This document shows positions 54,181 to 63,359 of a stretch of DNA of 64,000 bases, piece by piece (within the stretch, counting starts at the first letter, position 1; every line of letters starts with the position of its first letter). The stretch covers positions 1 to 64,000 of the forward strand of contig JBCCDA010000004.1 in NCBI GenBank assembly GCA_039033215.1, in the 5' to 3' direction. The notes below the pieces were generated by a model. The model saw only the letters and a list, made by a program, of their open reading frames with translations, made no database searches and was not told where the DNA came from. The position numbers and the translations under genes were made by a program. The stretch comes from Thermohalobaculum sp039033215. Lineage in GTDB: Bacteria; Pseudomonadota; Alphaproteobacteria; Rhodobacterales; Rhodobacteraceae.

Positions 54181-55092
54181 ATGCTCCAATCACCTGCACC
54201 GCCGACGCGTCCCCTGGCGGGTGTTGCCTGGATGGTGCTGACGGGGTTCCTGTTTGTCGCCGTCACCGGGATCGTGCGTCATCTCGGCACGGATATGTCA
54301 GCACCACAGGCGGCGTTCCTGCGCTACGCGATCGGGTTGGTCATCATCCTGCCGGCTTTCCGCCCGCTCCTGAGCGTCGCCCTGAAAGGGACGGAGTGGC
54401 GCAACTTTGCCCTGCGCGGCGTGGTCCACGGCATCGGTGTCACGCTTTGGTTCTACGCCATGGCGCGGATCCCCATCGCCGAGGTCACGGCCATCGGGTA
54501 CACGGCGCCCATCTTCGTCACCATCGGGGCGGCGCTGTTCCTGGGTGAGCGCTTGCAGATGCGCCGCATCGGCGCCGTCATCGCGGCGTTCGCAGGTGCC
54601 GTGATCATCTTGCGCCCCGGGTTCCAGGAGCTGGGTCCCGGACAGCTTGCTCAGCTTTGCGCAGCGCCGCTCTTTGCGTGCTCGTTTCTGCTTGCCAAGA
54701 AGTTCACGGCTGAGGCGCCGCCGGGCCTGATCGTCGCCATGCTTTCGGTCTTCTGCACCCTGACCTTGCTGCCGGGCGCGATCCTGACCTGGCGTGAGCC
54801 GACGTGGGAGGAACTGGGTTGGCTCACGCTCACCGCCGCTTTCGCAACCGCCGGGCACTACACCCTGACGCAGGCGTTCAAATGCGCGCCCATCACGCTG
54901 ACCCAACCCGTGCAGTTCCTGCAGCTTGTCTGGGCGGCGGCGCTCGGCATGGCCGTCTTTGGCGAGCCGCTTGACCCCTATGTCCTGCTGGGCGGTGCCG
55001 TTATCGTGGGCTCGGCCACATATATCTCCCACCGCGAGATGGTTGTTGCACGCCGGGCCCGGACCCCGCCTGCGCCCGCGACCAAGGTCTGA
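54181..55092 (+). CDS. EamA/DMT-family transporter
   Basis: 303-residue membrane protein with ten hydrophobic spans in two EamA repeats: AGVAWMVLTGFLFVAVTGI, APQAAFLRYAIGL, IPIAEVTAIGYTAPIFVTIG, and GQLAQLCAAPLFACSFLLAK, TLTQPVQFLQLVWAAALGM. Exports metabolites or drugs, possibly amino acids; substrate unknown. The ribosome site is weak. A hairpin TATCAGG/CCTGATA (55126-55152) follows. Confidence 0.88.
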   Translation: MLQSPAPPTRPLAGVAWMVLTGFLFVAVTGIVRHLGTDMSAPQAAFLRYAIGLVIILPAFRPLLSVALKGTEWRNFALRGVVHGIGVTLWFYAMARIPIAEVTAIGYTAPIFVTIGAALFLGERLQMRRIGAVIAAFAGAVIILRPGFQELGPGQLAQLCAAPLFACSFLLAKKFTAEAPPGLIVAMLSVFCTLTLLPGAILTWREPTWEELGWLTLTAAFATAGHYTLTQAFKCAPITLTQPVQFLQLVWAAALGMAVFGEPLDPYVLLGGAVIVGSATYISHREMVVARRARTPPAPATKV

Positions 55093-55096
55093 GTTC

Positions 55097-55110
55097 GTAA
55101 CAGCTGTTAC
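55097..55110. promoter_or_regulatory. 14-bp perfect palindrome upstream of the RTX gene
   Basis: GTAACAGCTGTTAC lies 103 bases before the RTX protein start, with the hairpin 55126-55152 between. It has the shape of a dimeric regulator site. The regulator is unknown. Confidence 0.35.
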
Positions 55111-55125
55111 AGAAAAAGCTCATGT

Positions 55126-55152
55126 TATCAGGGGGCTGTGTAGCGCCTGATA
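55126..55152 (+). terminator. Hairpin after the EamA transporter gene
   Basis: TATCAGG pairs with CCTGATA; inner GGGC/GCGC pairing possible. Lies 34 bases after the stop. No T run. Confidence 0.4.
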
Positions 55153-55213
55153 CAGAATCCGATCGTGATTGCGGCCATTCTCTCCTCAACGATTAGACGA
55201 CAGGAGAGAGACA

Positions 55214-56005
55214 ATGATCAGCTTCGAAGCTCATCTGAAGACGACCTTGATCCCGACGGAGACGCCCACCGTCAATCAGATCGCAGTCGAGAGCAAAACG
55301 TTCAACAACGGACCTGACCCCTCAAAGGGCCACGCTTTGACTGAAAAACATGTCTGGGGAACTTGGCAGAACGACATCTTCAATGGCGGTAGATACAATT
55401 GGGAGAACGTCGCTACCGCCTACCACGGAGGCATTGGCGTCGACACCGTCGACTACTCGAACTACTCCAACACGTCGGCTGACAAGATCAACGTAAGCCT
55501 GAAGATCGGCATGAGCTTCAGCCTGTCGGGTCGCTCGCAGGGCGACACCTACGACAGTATCGAGAACATCATTGGTACCCGCTGGAACGACGTGATCGTC
55601 GGTGACGACAAGATGATCGGAAACACGCTGGACGGGAGCCAGGGCAGCGACATCCTCTTCGGTGAGGCCGGGTCCGACCTGATCATCGGCGGTGGCGGCG
55701 TGGACACGATGTGGGGCGGGTCGCAGGACGACACATTCCGCTTCTTCTACGGGCACTCGACCTCCTACATCACGCCGGACGTGATCAAGGATTTCGATCA
55801 GAACGGCGATGATGTGCTGGAGTTCGTCTTCGACAAACCGGCCGAGGCCACCTGGCGCGCAGAGGCATGGGTGCACGACGGCGTTGCAGGGACGATGGTC
55901 TTCGGCACCGAGGAGGTGAACTCGGGTCCCTTTGACCGTTTTGCGGTGTTCCTCGAAGGAACGGACGTCAGCGACGTTGGCGCCGACGACTTTGCGTTCA
56001 TCTGA
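55214..56005 (+). CDS. RTX-type calcium-binding secreted protein
   Basis: 263 residues without an N-terminal signal, as expected for type I secretion. One short run of RTX nonapeptides: GSQGSDILFGEAGSDLIIGG, then GGVDTMWGGSQDDTF; a DSIENIIGTRWNDVIVGDD block precedes it. The C-terminus ends DVSDVGADDFAFI, similar to C-terminal secretion signals of RTX proteins. The first half (HLKTTLIPTETPTVNQIAVE) is unfamiliar. No type I secretion genes adjoin. ATG at 55214 follows AGGAGAGAG. Confidence 0.8.
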   Translation: MISFEAHLKTTLIPTETPTVNQIAVESKTFNNGPDPSKGHALTEKHVWGTWQNDIFNGGRYNWENVATAYHGGIGVDTVDYSNYSNTSADKINVSLKIGMSFSLSGRSQGDTYDSIENIIGTRWNDVIVGDDKMIGNTLDGSQGSDILFGEAGSDLIIGGGGVDTMWGGSQDDTFRFFYGHSTSYITPDVIKDFDQNGDDVLEFVFDKPAEATWRAEAWVHDGVAGTMVFGTEEVNSGPFDRFAVFLEGTDVSDVGADDFAFI

Positions 56006-56177
56006 TCAGGCGCGTGTTGCGTTGTGACGCCGCGCAGCATCCCACTTGCACTTCACTCAGTCTGTGCGCGAGCCCTTGCGTGTCCAATTTCGTTGTTGCG
56101 TCACAGAGAGGTGGAGCGCGCGGTCGTGAGACGGCGCTTTGGGCACAGGTCGCCAGCAATCGCGCGATGTGATTCGC

Positions 56178-57311
56178 CTACTTCAGCGTCGCCAACAGTC
56201 CCGCGATGAGCTTGCCGCGCTCCGATAGGCTCTCGACAAGGATGTGCTCGGTCAGCGTATGCAGCCCCTTGCCGCGAGGGCCAAGCGAGTCGAGCGTAGG
56301 GATCCCCATGGCCCCGGTGAAGTTGCCATCCGAACCACCGCCGGCCATCTCTGCCGGGATCTCGTAGCCGAGGTCCTTGGCCAGCCGGCTTGCATGTTCG
56401 TAGAGCGCCTTGTCCTGGTCGCTGGGCTCCCAGACCGGTCGGGTGACACCGCGGGTGACGGTGAAGGTCAGGTCGTCGGAGGTGTAGGATAGTCCCAGCA
56501 TCTTCTCGACGGCGGCGTCCAGGTCGTCCTGGCGTTTGGCCATGCAGATTGCCTGAGCCGTGGCGCCAGAGGGCACACAGTTGACGTGCAGCTGCTCGGA
56601 CTGGAGGCAACCAACCGAATAGGTGGCGTCGTCGGTCGTCATCTGCTCAATTGCCAGGAGCTGCTTGGCCATCTCGCGGAGCGCCGAGACACCCTTGCGG
56701 GGGTCGACGCCAGCATGGTTCGGCACGCCCCGGCATTCTAGGTTGAAGCGGGCGATCGCATAGCGGCCCCAGACAACGCGGCCGTTGTCCCAGGAAGGTT
56801 CCGGCACCAGCACGTACCGCTGGTTCTTCGCAGATGCCTCAATGACTTCGCGTGTCGACGGGGTTCCGATCTCCTCGTCCGGGGTGAAGAGCACGGTGAT
56901 CGGCAGCGGCGTCTCAATGCCGGCCTTGGCCAGCTGGCGGATCGCTTCCATGGAGATGTAATTGCCCGATTTCATGTCTTGAATGCCGGGCCCCCACGCT
57001 TTGCCGTCTTCATGCCTGAACGGATTTACGTCAAGCGTTCCAAGAGGATGCACCGTGTCCATGTGCCCGGCGATCAGGATGCCTGGTTGCCCCATCTTGG
57101 GGTGCGGGAAGGTCGCGCGCACGCAGCCCCCGCAGCCCAGCCGCCCTGGAATACGCTCGATCGTGGCGCCCAAGGCGGCCAGGTCATAGGCTGCCAGGTC
57201 GATCATGCGGTCGACGGCGGCGGCGTCATGGGTCGGGCTTTCGCACTCCACCCAGGGCTTCAAGCCACGAACCATCGCATCATCATCGAAGGGCAGGGCA
57301 TTGAAATCCAT
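56178..57311 (-). CDS. M20-family metallopeptidase (glutamate carboxypeptidase/CPG2 type)
   Basis: 377-residue zinc hydrolase of amide bonds. Metal ligands: H83 and bridging D112, E147; catalytic D85 and E146 (GHMDTVH, QDMKSGN, TPDEEIG); the final histidine is in HTLTEHIL. Best matches are carboxypeptidase G2-like enzymes that remove C-terminal glutamate. Last gene of a seven-gene operon, 12 bases after another M20 enzyme of a different subgroup. Confidence 0.88.
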   Translation of the reverse strand: MDFNALPFDDDAMVRGLKPWVECESPTHDAAAVDRMIDLAAYDLAALGATIERIPGRLGCGGCVRATFPHPKMGQPGILIAGHMDTVHPLGTLDVNPFRHEDGKAWGPGIQDMKSGNYISMEAIRQLAKAGIETPLPITVLFTPDEEIGTPSTREVIEASAKNQRYVLVPEPSWDNGRVVWGRYAIARFNLECRGVPNHAGVDPRKGVSALREMAKQLLAIEQMTTDDATYSVGCLQSEQLHVNCVPSGATAQAICMAKRQDDLDAAVEKMLGLSYTSDDLTFTVTRGVTRPVWEPSDQDKALYEHASRLAKDLGYEIPAEMAGGGSDGNFTGAMGIPTLDSLGPRGKGLHTLTEHILVESLSERGKLIAGLLATLK

Positions 57312-57323
57312 GAGACTCTCTCC

Positions 57324-58484
57324 TCAGGCGGCTGCGCGGCGCTGGACCATCTTGGCGTAGATCGAAGCGCCGACGGGTAGCATGGTATCGTCGATGTAGA
57401 ACCCATCGTTGTGGAGCGGCACGTCGCCCGCATGGCCAAGGGTGCAGTAGGCGCCCGGCACGACGCGCAGCATGTCGGCGAAGTCCTCCGAGCCCGTCTT
57501 GACCTTGGGTGTCACCTCGGTGTTCTGCGCGCCCACCACCTCGGCCGCGATCTTCAGCATCTCGCGGGAGAGCTGATCGTCGTTCACCAGAACGTCGAAG
57601 ATCTCCTGGTTCTTGTACTCGATCTCAACACCGTACGCCTGACCGATACCCTTGGCGAGGTCCGCCATGCGCCCGCGCACCATGTTGGCGACGTCGGTAT
57701 CGAAGTACCGCATGGTGCCCGAGATCGTGCAGTCGGACGGGATCACGTTATAGGCGGCGCCTGCGTGGATTTGAGTGACTGAGAGCACCAGCGGTTCGGT
57801 CGGTGGCACGTTGCGGGCGACGATCGACTGCAACTGTTGGACGAAGCTCGTGGCGATCAGGATCGGGTCGCGCGCTTTCTCTGGCATGGCCGCATGGCTG
57901 CCGAAGCCGCGGATGATGAAGTCGAAGAAATCCGCCCCCGCCATCGCCTCACCCGGCTTGCAGCCGACCTTCAGGGGCTCGTGGTAGGGCGAGTTGTGCA
58001 TGCCGTAGATCTCGTCGCAGGGGAAACGCTGGAAGAGATCATCGGCCAGCATGGCCCGCGCCCCGCCCAGCCCTTCCTCGGCAGGCTGGAAGATGAAGAC
58101 GGCCGTGCCGGAGAAGTCCTTGGTTTCCGCCAGGTAGCGCGCCGCGCCCAGCAGCATTGCCGTGTGCGCGTCGTGCCCGCAGGCATGCATCACACCTGGC
58201 GTCTTCGAGGCATAGGGCAGGTTGGTCTTCTCGTCGATCGGCAGCGCGTCCATATCGGCGCGCAGGCCGATGCGGCGGCCTGGGCCCTTGTCCCCCTGCA
58301 GGATGCCCACGACGCCCGTGTTGCCGACATGTGTGTGCGTCTCGATCCCCCAGCTTTTCAGCAGGTCGGCGACGATGCCCGAGGTGCGGACCTCCTGCAT
58401 GCCCAGTTCCGGATGCTCGTGGAAGTCGCGGCGGATGGCGGTGATGTCGTCGGCGAACTCGGCGATGCGGTCGATCACGGGCAT
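57324..58484 (-). CDS. M20-family amidohydrolase (hippurate hydrolase type)
   Basis: 386 residues. RRDFHEHPELGMQEVRTS, LRADMDALPI, HACGHDAHTAMLLGAA and FQPAEEGLGGARAM are the hippurate hydrolase/IAA-amino-acid hydrolase signatures and include the metal-binding cysteine and histidines. Cleaves an N-acyl amino acid. ATG at 58484 follows GGAGAG. Part of the same operon. Confidence 0.9.
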   Translation of the reverse strand: MPVIDRIAEFADDITAIRRDFHEHPELGMQEVRTSGIVADLLKSWGIETHTHVGNTGVVGILQGDKGPGRRIGLRADMDALPIDEKTNLPYASKTPGVMHACGHDAHTAMLLGAARYLAETKDFSGTAVFIFQPAEEGLGGARAMLADDLFQRFPCDEIYGMHNSPYHEPLKVGCKPGEAMAGADFFDFIIRGFGSHAAMPEKARDPILIATSFVQQLQSIVARNVPPTEPLVLSVTQIHAGAAYNVIPSDCTISGTMRYFDTDVANMVRGRMADLAKGIGQAYGVEIEYKNQEIFDVLVNDDQLSREMLKIAAEVVGAQNTEVTPKVKTGSEDFADMLRVVPGAYCTLGHAGDVPLHNDGFYIDDTMLPVGASIYAKMVQRRAAA

Positions 58485-58516
58485 GGGTCTCTCCTCGTCG
58501 CGGGCGCAGAGGCGCC

Positions 58517-58885
58517 TCAGATGTTGTTCAGGTAGGACGAGCAATCCGGCACCGCGTCGCGCGGCACGTTCACCATAAGCTCGCCCAGCAGCAGAAAGGA
58601 TAGCGTCTTCCCGTGCCGGTCCAAGCCAAGAGAAGCGTTGACACCGCCCTGGAGCGCATTCTCGATGACAAAGTTCAGGGCGTGGAGGTTCGGTAGCTCA
58701 TAGCGTCGGCACATGGTGGCGCCCAGATGGGCGAAGGTTTCAAGCACGCGTTCTTCGGTGGCCTGCTCCAGCAGATGGCGCCAAGCCTCGGGCTTATACG
58801 CGATGACCGAGACGTTGGATGTGTCGCCCTTGTCGCCCGCCCGGCCATGGGCGATGGCGTGAAGCGGAAGGTGCAGCGTCGTCAT
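58517..58885 (-). CDS. AtuA-associated small domain protein
   Basis: 122 residues: LHAIAHGRAGDKGDTSNVSVIAYKPEAW and NFVIENALQGGVNASLGLDRHGKTLSFLLL. This is the ferredoxin-fold domain usually fused to, or coded after, AtuA-type (DUF1446) proteins. Overlaps the AtuA gene by 4 bases, so the two form one functional unit. Confidence 0.82.
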   Translation of the reverse strand: MTTLHLPLHAIAHGRAGDKGDTSNVSVIAYKPEAWRHLLEQATEERVLETFAHLGATMCRRYELPNLHALNFVIENALQGGVNASLGLDRHGKTLSFLLLGELMVNVPRDAVPDCSSYLNNI

Positions 58886-60252
58886 TCGAAGACCTCGACA
58901 CGGACGTGAGGTTCGATCCGTTCACGGGGGATCAGGACCGACGCTGTGTGGATTTGCGGCGTGACCGAGGAGCGATAGCCGCCGCCTGCGGCCGGGCCGG
59001 AGCAATAGAGCATCATCAGTTCGTCGCAGACCATCTGGGCGCGGTCGCGGTCCAGGCTTTGGGTGGCGATGCGCACGGTATACTCGCCGTCAGTCGGCAG
59101 GGCGCGGGCTGCACGCCTGGTCTCGTTGCCGCCGTCCAATGTGGCGAGCGTACCGAGGGTCTCGACCCGGACGGGTTCGTTGAGGCCGCGGGCGGCGAGG
59201 CGTTCGCGTACGACCTGTCCGGCCAGATCGGCCCGCGCGAGGGCGTTGGGGCCCGAATAGGTCATGAAGGCCTCACCCAGCCATCCGCCATCGACGCTGA
59301 TGGTTGCCTTCAGGGTCGGCGGCGGCGTGTGGCCCTTTGCGCCGGAGACGTGGACTTGGTCCGGTCCGGTCTCGTCGAGCTTAAGCGTGGTGCAGTCCAA
59401 GGTGACGTCCGGCACCAGGTAGGCAGCAGGATCGTGCATTTCGTAGAGCAGTTGTTCGGTGACTGTGCGGCGATCCACCAGACCGCCGGTGTCATCTGGC
59501 TTGGTGATGGTGAACGTGCCGTCAGCCGAGATCTTGGCGATTGGGAATCCGGCCTCGCTCAGGCGGGGCACGTCCTTGAAGCCAGGGTCGGCGAAGTAGC
59601 ATCCGGTGACCTGGCCACCGCATTCGAGCAGGTGCCCGGCGACTGTCCCTTGGGCGAGATAGTCGAGATCGTGTGCTTTCCAGTTGAACTCATGGATCAG
59701 GGGGCCGAGTGCGAGGGCCGAGTCTGTCGTGCGGCCCACTAGCACCACGTCCGCGCCGGTCGCGACACCCTCAGCGACAGCCCGGGCACCGAGATAGGCG
59801 TTCGCGGCGAGGATCGGGCGGCCATCGATCCCGATCCCTTCGACAGTGTCCATGGCGGCGATCTCGGCGGTCGCAATGTGCTCGGTCAGGTCATCACCGA
59901 GAAGGACTGCGACCGTCAGATTTGCGAGCCCGAGTTCGTGCGCAATCTCGCGCACCCGGTGGGCAGCGCCCGTCGGGTTTGCCGCGCCCATGTTCGAGAT
60001 GATGGTGACGCCATCGGTCTTCGCGCGGGCGAGCGCCGGACGAATGTAGTGGTCGAGGTAGGGCGAGTACCCCTTTGACGGGTCGTTCCGGCGGACGTTT
60101 TGCGCAACAGCCAGCGTGCGTTCGGCCAGTACCTCGAACATAAGGTACTTCGGTCCGTCGAACGTCTGCATCTGACGCAGGATCGGCAGGGAGGCATCGA
60201 AGCGATCGCCCATGAACCCGGCCGCGCCTCCGATCCAGACGGTATCTGTCAT
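58882..60252 (-). CDS. Acyclic terpene utilisation AtuA-family protein (DUF1446)
   Basis: 456 residues. MTDTVWIGGAAGFMGDRFDA, TIISNMGAANPTGAAHRVRE, GADVVLVGRTTDSALALGPL, HLLECGGQVTGCYFADPG and YEMHDPAAYLVPDV are DUF1446 blocks. In Pseudomonas atuA is needed for citronellol/geraniol use, yet its chemistry is unknown; many relatives sit in other catabolic clusters as here. No other atu genes are present. ATG at 60252 follows AAGGACC. Confidence 0.87.
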   Translation of the reverse strand: MTDTVWIGGAAGFMGDRFDASLPILRQMQTFDGPKYLMFEVLAERTLAVAQNVRRNDPSKGYSPYLDHYIRPALARAKTDGVTIISNMGAANPTGAAHRVREIAHELGLANLTVAVLLGDDLTEHIATAEIAAMDTVEGIGIDGRPILAANAYLGARAVAEGVATGADVVLVGRTTDSALALGPLIHEFNWKAHDLDYLAQGTVAGHLLECGGQVTGCYFADPGFKDVPRLSEAGFPIAKISADGTFTITKPDDTGGLVDRRTVTEQLLYEMHDPAAYLVPDVTLDCTTLKLDETGPDQVHVSGAKGHTPPPTLKATISVDGGWLGEAFMTYSGPNALARADLAGQVVRERLAARGLNEPVRVETLGTLATLDGGNETRRAARALPTDGEYTVRIATQSLDRDRAQMVCDELMMLYCSGPAAGGGYRSSVTPQIHTASVLIPRERIEPHVRVEVFE

Positions 60253-60358
60253 GCCACGCGGTCCTTGCGGCCTGGTGGCCGCTCGGCTTCCCTGACGTTG
60301 CCCCTCCCTGGCCCTCCCATGGGGAGGGGACGCAGGTGGCGGTGGCAGCGCCTTTGCT

Positions 60359-61114
60359 TCATGCCTTGAAGCCGGTGGCGACCTCGCGGGCTGCCCCAAG
60401 CATGAAGCTGTGCTCGGAGCCAACGAAGAACATTGAGATGCCGAGGTCGCGGATCGCCGGCACGCTGTCCAGCGAGGGCACGAAAGTGACGCCGGCCTTG
60501 CCGTTGGTCTTGGCAGCGGTGCCGACAGTGCGCATGGCCTCGCGGACCGCAGGATCGGCGGCGTCGGTCTTGCCCAGACAGACAGCCATGTCCGCGGGGC
60601 CGACGAAAAGGCCGTCGATTCCTTCAGTCGCCGCAATGCCCCCGGCTGCGTCGACGCCTTCCGGTTCCTCGATCTGGGCGAGGACTATGGTCTCGTCGTC
60701 CATCGCCAGCACCTCTGGCATGGTCTTGGACCCCTGGCCGGCCCAGCGGGTGGAGCCCGCAAAGCCGCGCCCGCCGTGGCCGAAATGGGCCGATTTCGCG
60801 ATTGCTTGCGCCTTGGCGACGCTGTCGACATGGGGGACGACGACGCCGATCGCGCCTGAGTCGAGTGCCATCAGGATCTGGGCCGGCGTGCCTTCGGGCA
60901 CGCGGACCAGGGCGGGCAATCCGAGTGCCTTTGCCATTGCCAGACAGCCGTCCATACCGCGCCGGTCCTGGGGGGCGTGCTCGGCGTCGATGCACACGAA
61001 GTCGAGCCCGGACATCGCCAGAACCTCGATGATCTCGTAGGCGGGTGTCTTGACGAAAGTACCGACCAGTGGCTCGGCGCGGAGGATGCGGGCTCTGAGG
61101 CCATCGGGTGTCAT
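60359..61114 (-). CDS. HpcH/HpaI-family aldolase
   Basis: 251 residues, class II pyruvate aldolase. GTFVKTPAYEIIEVLAMSGLDFVCIDAEHA, ALVRVPEGTPAQILMALDSGAIGVVVPHV, and GLFVGPADMA carry the metal- and pyruvate-binding residues. Would cleave a 4-hydroxy-2-oxo acid to pyruvate plus an aldehyde. 106 bases from atuA; the gap has a small GC hairpin (60312-60328). Confidence 0.9.
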   Translation of the reverse strand: MTPDGLRARILRAEPLVGTFVKTPAYEIIEVLAMSGLDFVCIDAEHAPQDRRGMDGCLAMAKALGLPALVRVPEGTPAQILMALDSGAIGVVVPHVDSVAKAQAIAKSAHFGHGGRGFAGSTRWAGQGSKTMPEVLAMDDETIVLAQIEEPEGVDAAGGIAATEGIDGLFVGPADMAVCLGKTDAADPAVREAMRTVGTAAKTNGKAGVTFVPSLDSVPAIRDLGISMFFVGSEHSFMLGAAREVATGFKA

Positions 61115-61123
61115 TGTTGTCTC

Positions 61124-62212
61124 CTATCGTTCGGCAAGGGCGGCCAGCGCCGTGCGATCGAGGCCGAGATTTGTGCCGGAGGCAAGGATCGACTCCCAGG
61201 CCTCCGCCGGCAGCGGCATCGTCGGCGTGCGTTCCCGCCGGCGGGCGCGCTCGGGTTCGCCGGGGACCAGGACGGGGCTCTCGGGATCGCGGGGTTTGAT
61301 CGAGTGGACGAAGCTGACGTATTCCTTTGCCGACTGCGCCCAGCCGTGTCCGTCATCCAGACGTGCGGGGTCGATGTAGATCGACAGCATGCCGTTCTTG
61401 AAGGCATAGCCCGGCCCGCAGGTGCCTCCGCCCGTGAGGGCGCCCGCCAGCATCTCGCACGCGAGTGACAGCCCGGAGCCTTTGTGCAGGCCCATCGCCG
61501 TGATGGCGCCCGGGCCCTTGGAAGGGTTCGGCAACTCGCCCGGTCCGAGCGGCCCGTAGAGCACGTCGGGATCCGTTGTCAGGCCGCCGTCGGGGCCGAC
61601 CAGCGCGCCGTCGGGTAGGGGTTTGCCGCCCTTTTTTGCGACCAGGACCTTGCCCTCGGCCACCGTCGATGTTGCGAAGTCCAGGATGAAGTCCCCGCCC
61701 TCGACCGGCATGCCGATCGCGACGGGGTTGGTGCCCATGGCGCGTCCGACGCCGCCGAAGGGAGCGACCAGTTGCGAGTGGTAGCAGTTGACGAAATGGA
61801 TCGACACGAAGCCTTCGGCGCAGGCACGCTCGGCCCATTCGCCGATGCGCCCCAGGTGGCCCGCGTTGCGCAGAGCGATGATCGAGACCCCGGCCTTGCG
61901 GGCCTTCTCGAGCCCGAGGGCGACCGTCTCAATCCCGAGCGACTGTCCGAAGCCCATCTGTCCATCGACGAGCGCGAAGGCGTCGGCGTCGATAACGGTC
62001 TCGAGGTGGCGCCCCCAGTGGCACACGCCATCGCGGACCCACTCGCAATAACGCTGAGTACGCACCACGCCGTGGCTGTCGTGACCTGCGAGGTTGGCAC
62101 CGACCAGGTTGCGGGCGATGATGGCGGGCTCGTCTCCCTCTCCGCCCGCCGCCGTGAAGATGCGGGTCAATACGTCGGTCAGTCCCTCGACATCCAGCGA
62201 GACTTCTTTCAC
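61124..62212 (-). CDS. Ldh-family (malate/L-sulfolactate/ureidoglycolate type) dehydrogenase
   Basis: 362 residues, NAD(P)-dependent 2-hydroxyacid dehydrogenase of the non-Rossmann Ldh family. ANLAGHDSHGVVR, RNAGHLGRIGEWAERA, GTNPVAIGMP and DFATSTVAEGKV are signature blocks; histidines in GHDSHG and NAGH are catalytic/binding. Substrate could be malate, sulfolactate, ureidoglycolate or another. ATGA-type overlap with the D-2-hydroxyacid dehydrogenase. Confidence 0.9.
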   Translation of the reverse strand: MKEVSLDVEGLTDVLTRIFTAAGGEGDEPAIIARNLVGANLAGHDSHGVVRTQRYCEWVRDGVCHWGRHLETVIDADAFALVDGQMGFGQSLGIETVALGLEKARKAGVSIIALRNAGHLGRIGEWAERACAEGFVSIHFVNCYHSQLVAPFGGVGRAMGTNPVAIGMPVEGGDFILDFATSTVAEGKVLVAKKGGKPLPDGALVGPDGGLTTDPDVLYGPLGPGELPNPSKGPGAITAMGLHKGSGLSLACEMLAGALTGGGTCGPGYAFKNGMLSIYIDPARLDDGHGWAQSAKEYVSFVHSIKPRDPESPVLVPGEPERARRRERTPTMPLPAEAWESILASGTNLGLDRTALAALAER

Positions 62213-63180
62213 CAGCCCAGCTCCTTGCGGTTAAAGACCATCTCGGGGTCGAGGCGGCCATCGAAGCAGTCCAAGACGTTTTGCACCGCAATCATGCCCA
62301 TCCGGCGCATTCCCTGCGGCGTCATGGCGGCGGAGTGCGGCGAGAGCAGCGTGCGGGGGGCCGAGAGGATAGGGTTCTCGGGGGGCGTTGGCTCGGTCGA
62401 GAAGACATCGCAGCCATAGCCCCGAAGATGACCGGCGTGCAGTGCGGCGGCAACGGCATCCTCGTCACAAATGCCGCCGCGCGCATTGTTGATCAGGACC
62501 GTGTCCGGTCGCATGGCATCGACGGTCGACTTGCCGATCAGGGGGGTCGTCTCGGCGTATTTTGGGACGTGAACCGTGACGATGTCGGCATCCGCCAATG
62601 CGGCCTCCAAATCGCTCACCCGCTCGATGCCGTCGGGAACGCCGCTGATGTAGGGGTCATAGGCCAGTACCCGCATCCCGAACGCAAGCGCCAGTTCGCC
62701 GACACGTCGGCCGATCCGCCCATGCCCGATGATCAGCAGGGTGCGGCCTTCCAGATCATAGGCCTTCAGTTTCTCGCGCCGGGTCCAGTCGCCAGCCACG
62801 CCGAGCTCGTGTTGCAAGGGCATGTCGCGGGCAAACCAGAGCATCATGGTCAGCGTGTGCTCGGCCACCGATCGGTCGTTGCCACCGACTGCGATGGCAA
62901 CTGGTAGGCCGCGTGCTGTCATGTGATCGACAGCGACCGAGTCCGTTCCAACACCGTGGCGAGAGACGATCTTCAGGTCGGGCACCGCCCCCAGAAGCTC
63001 GGCATCCAGCTTGGCTGTCCTGACCTCGATCCCGTGCGTGCCTTCGATCGCAGCGGCGATCTCGTCGCGTGGCGCGAGCGCTGCATCCACGACGGTGAAT
63101 TCAATGTCATCGCGGGCTTCGACCAGACCCATGGCATCTGGATGAACCGCGCCCAGGATCGTCATGCGGTGCTTGGCCAA
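62209..63180 (-). CDS. D-2-hydroxyacid dehydrogenase
   Basis: 323 residues from a TTG start at 63180 that follows GGGAGGAGAG; an ATG 15 bases in lacks a well-placed site. Rossmann motif LLIIGHGRIGRRVGELALAFG, catalytic arginine in LINNARGGICDEDAV and histidine in LLSPHSAAMT, usual for phosphoglycerate dehydrogenase-like enzymes. First gene of the operon; it and the Ldh-type enzyme could interconvert stereoisomers of one hydroxy acid by way of the keto acid. Confidence 0.88.
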   Translation of the reverse strand: MAKHRMTILGAVHPDAMGLVEARDDIEFTVVDAALAPRDEIAAAIEGTHGIEVRTAKLDAELLGAVPDLKIVSRHGVGTDSVAVDHMTARGLPVAIAVGGNDRSVAEHTLTMMLWFARDMPLQHELGVAGDWTRREKLKAYDLEGRTLLIIGHGRIGRRVGELALAFGMRVLAYDPYISGVPDGIERVSDLEAALADADIVTVHVPKYAETTPLIGKSTVDAMRPDTVLINNARGGICDEDAVAAALHAGHLRGYGCDVFSTEPTPPENPILSAPRTLLSPHSAAMTPQGMRRMGMIAVQNVLDCFDGRLDPEMVFNRKELGW

Positions 63181-63359
63181 CGGCTCTCCTCCCTTGTGAT
63201 GACCGGGGCGTCTTGAGCGCCCCTGGCTGGACAGGTTCATGCCCGTCCGCAAGACAGGGATAGACGAGCGCGGGCCTGCCTCGCAATCGGCTGGGACCTG
63301 AGAGGGGAGAAATCGGATGCGTGATGGCCGGCTCGTGCGACTGGTTGGCCTGGGCGTGC

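Noticed and set aside
54072..54266. Small minus-strand frame across the EamA gene start
   Set aside because: Overlaps the start of a well-supported transporter gene and has no family match or convincing ribosome site.
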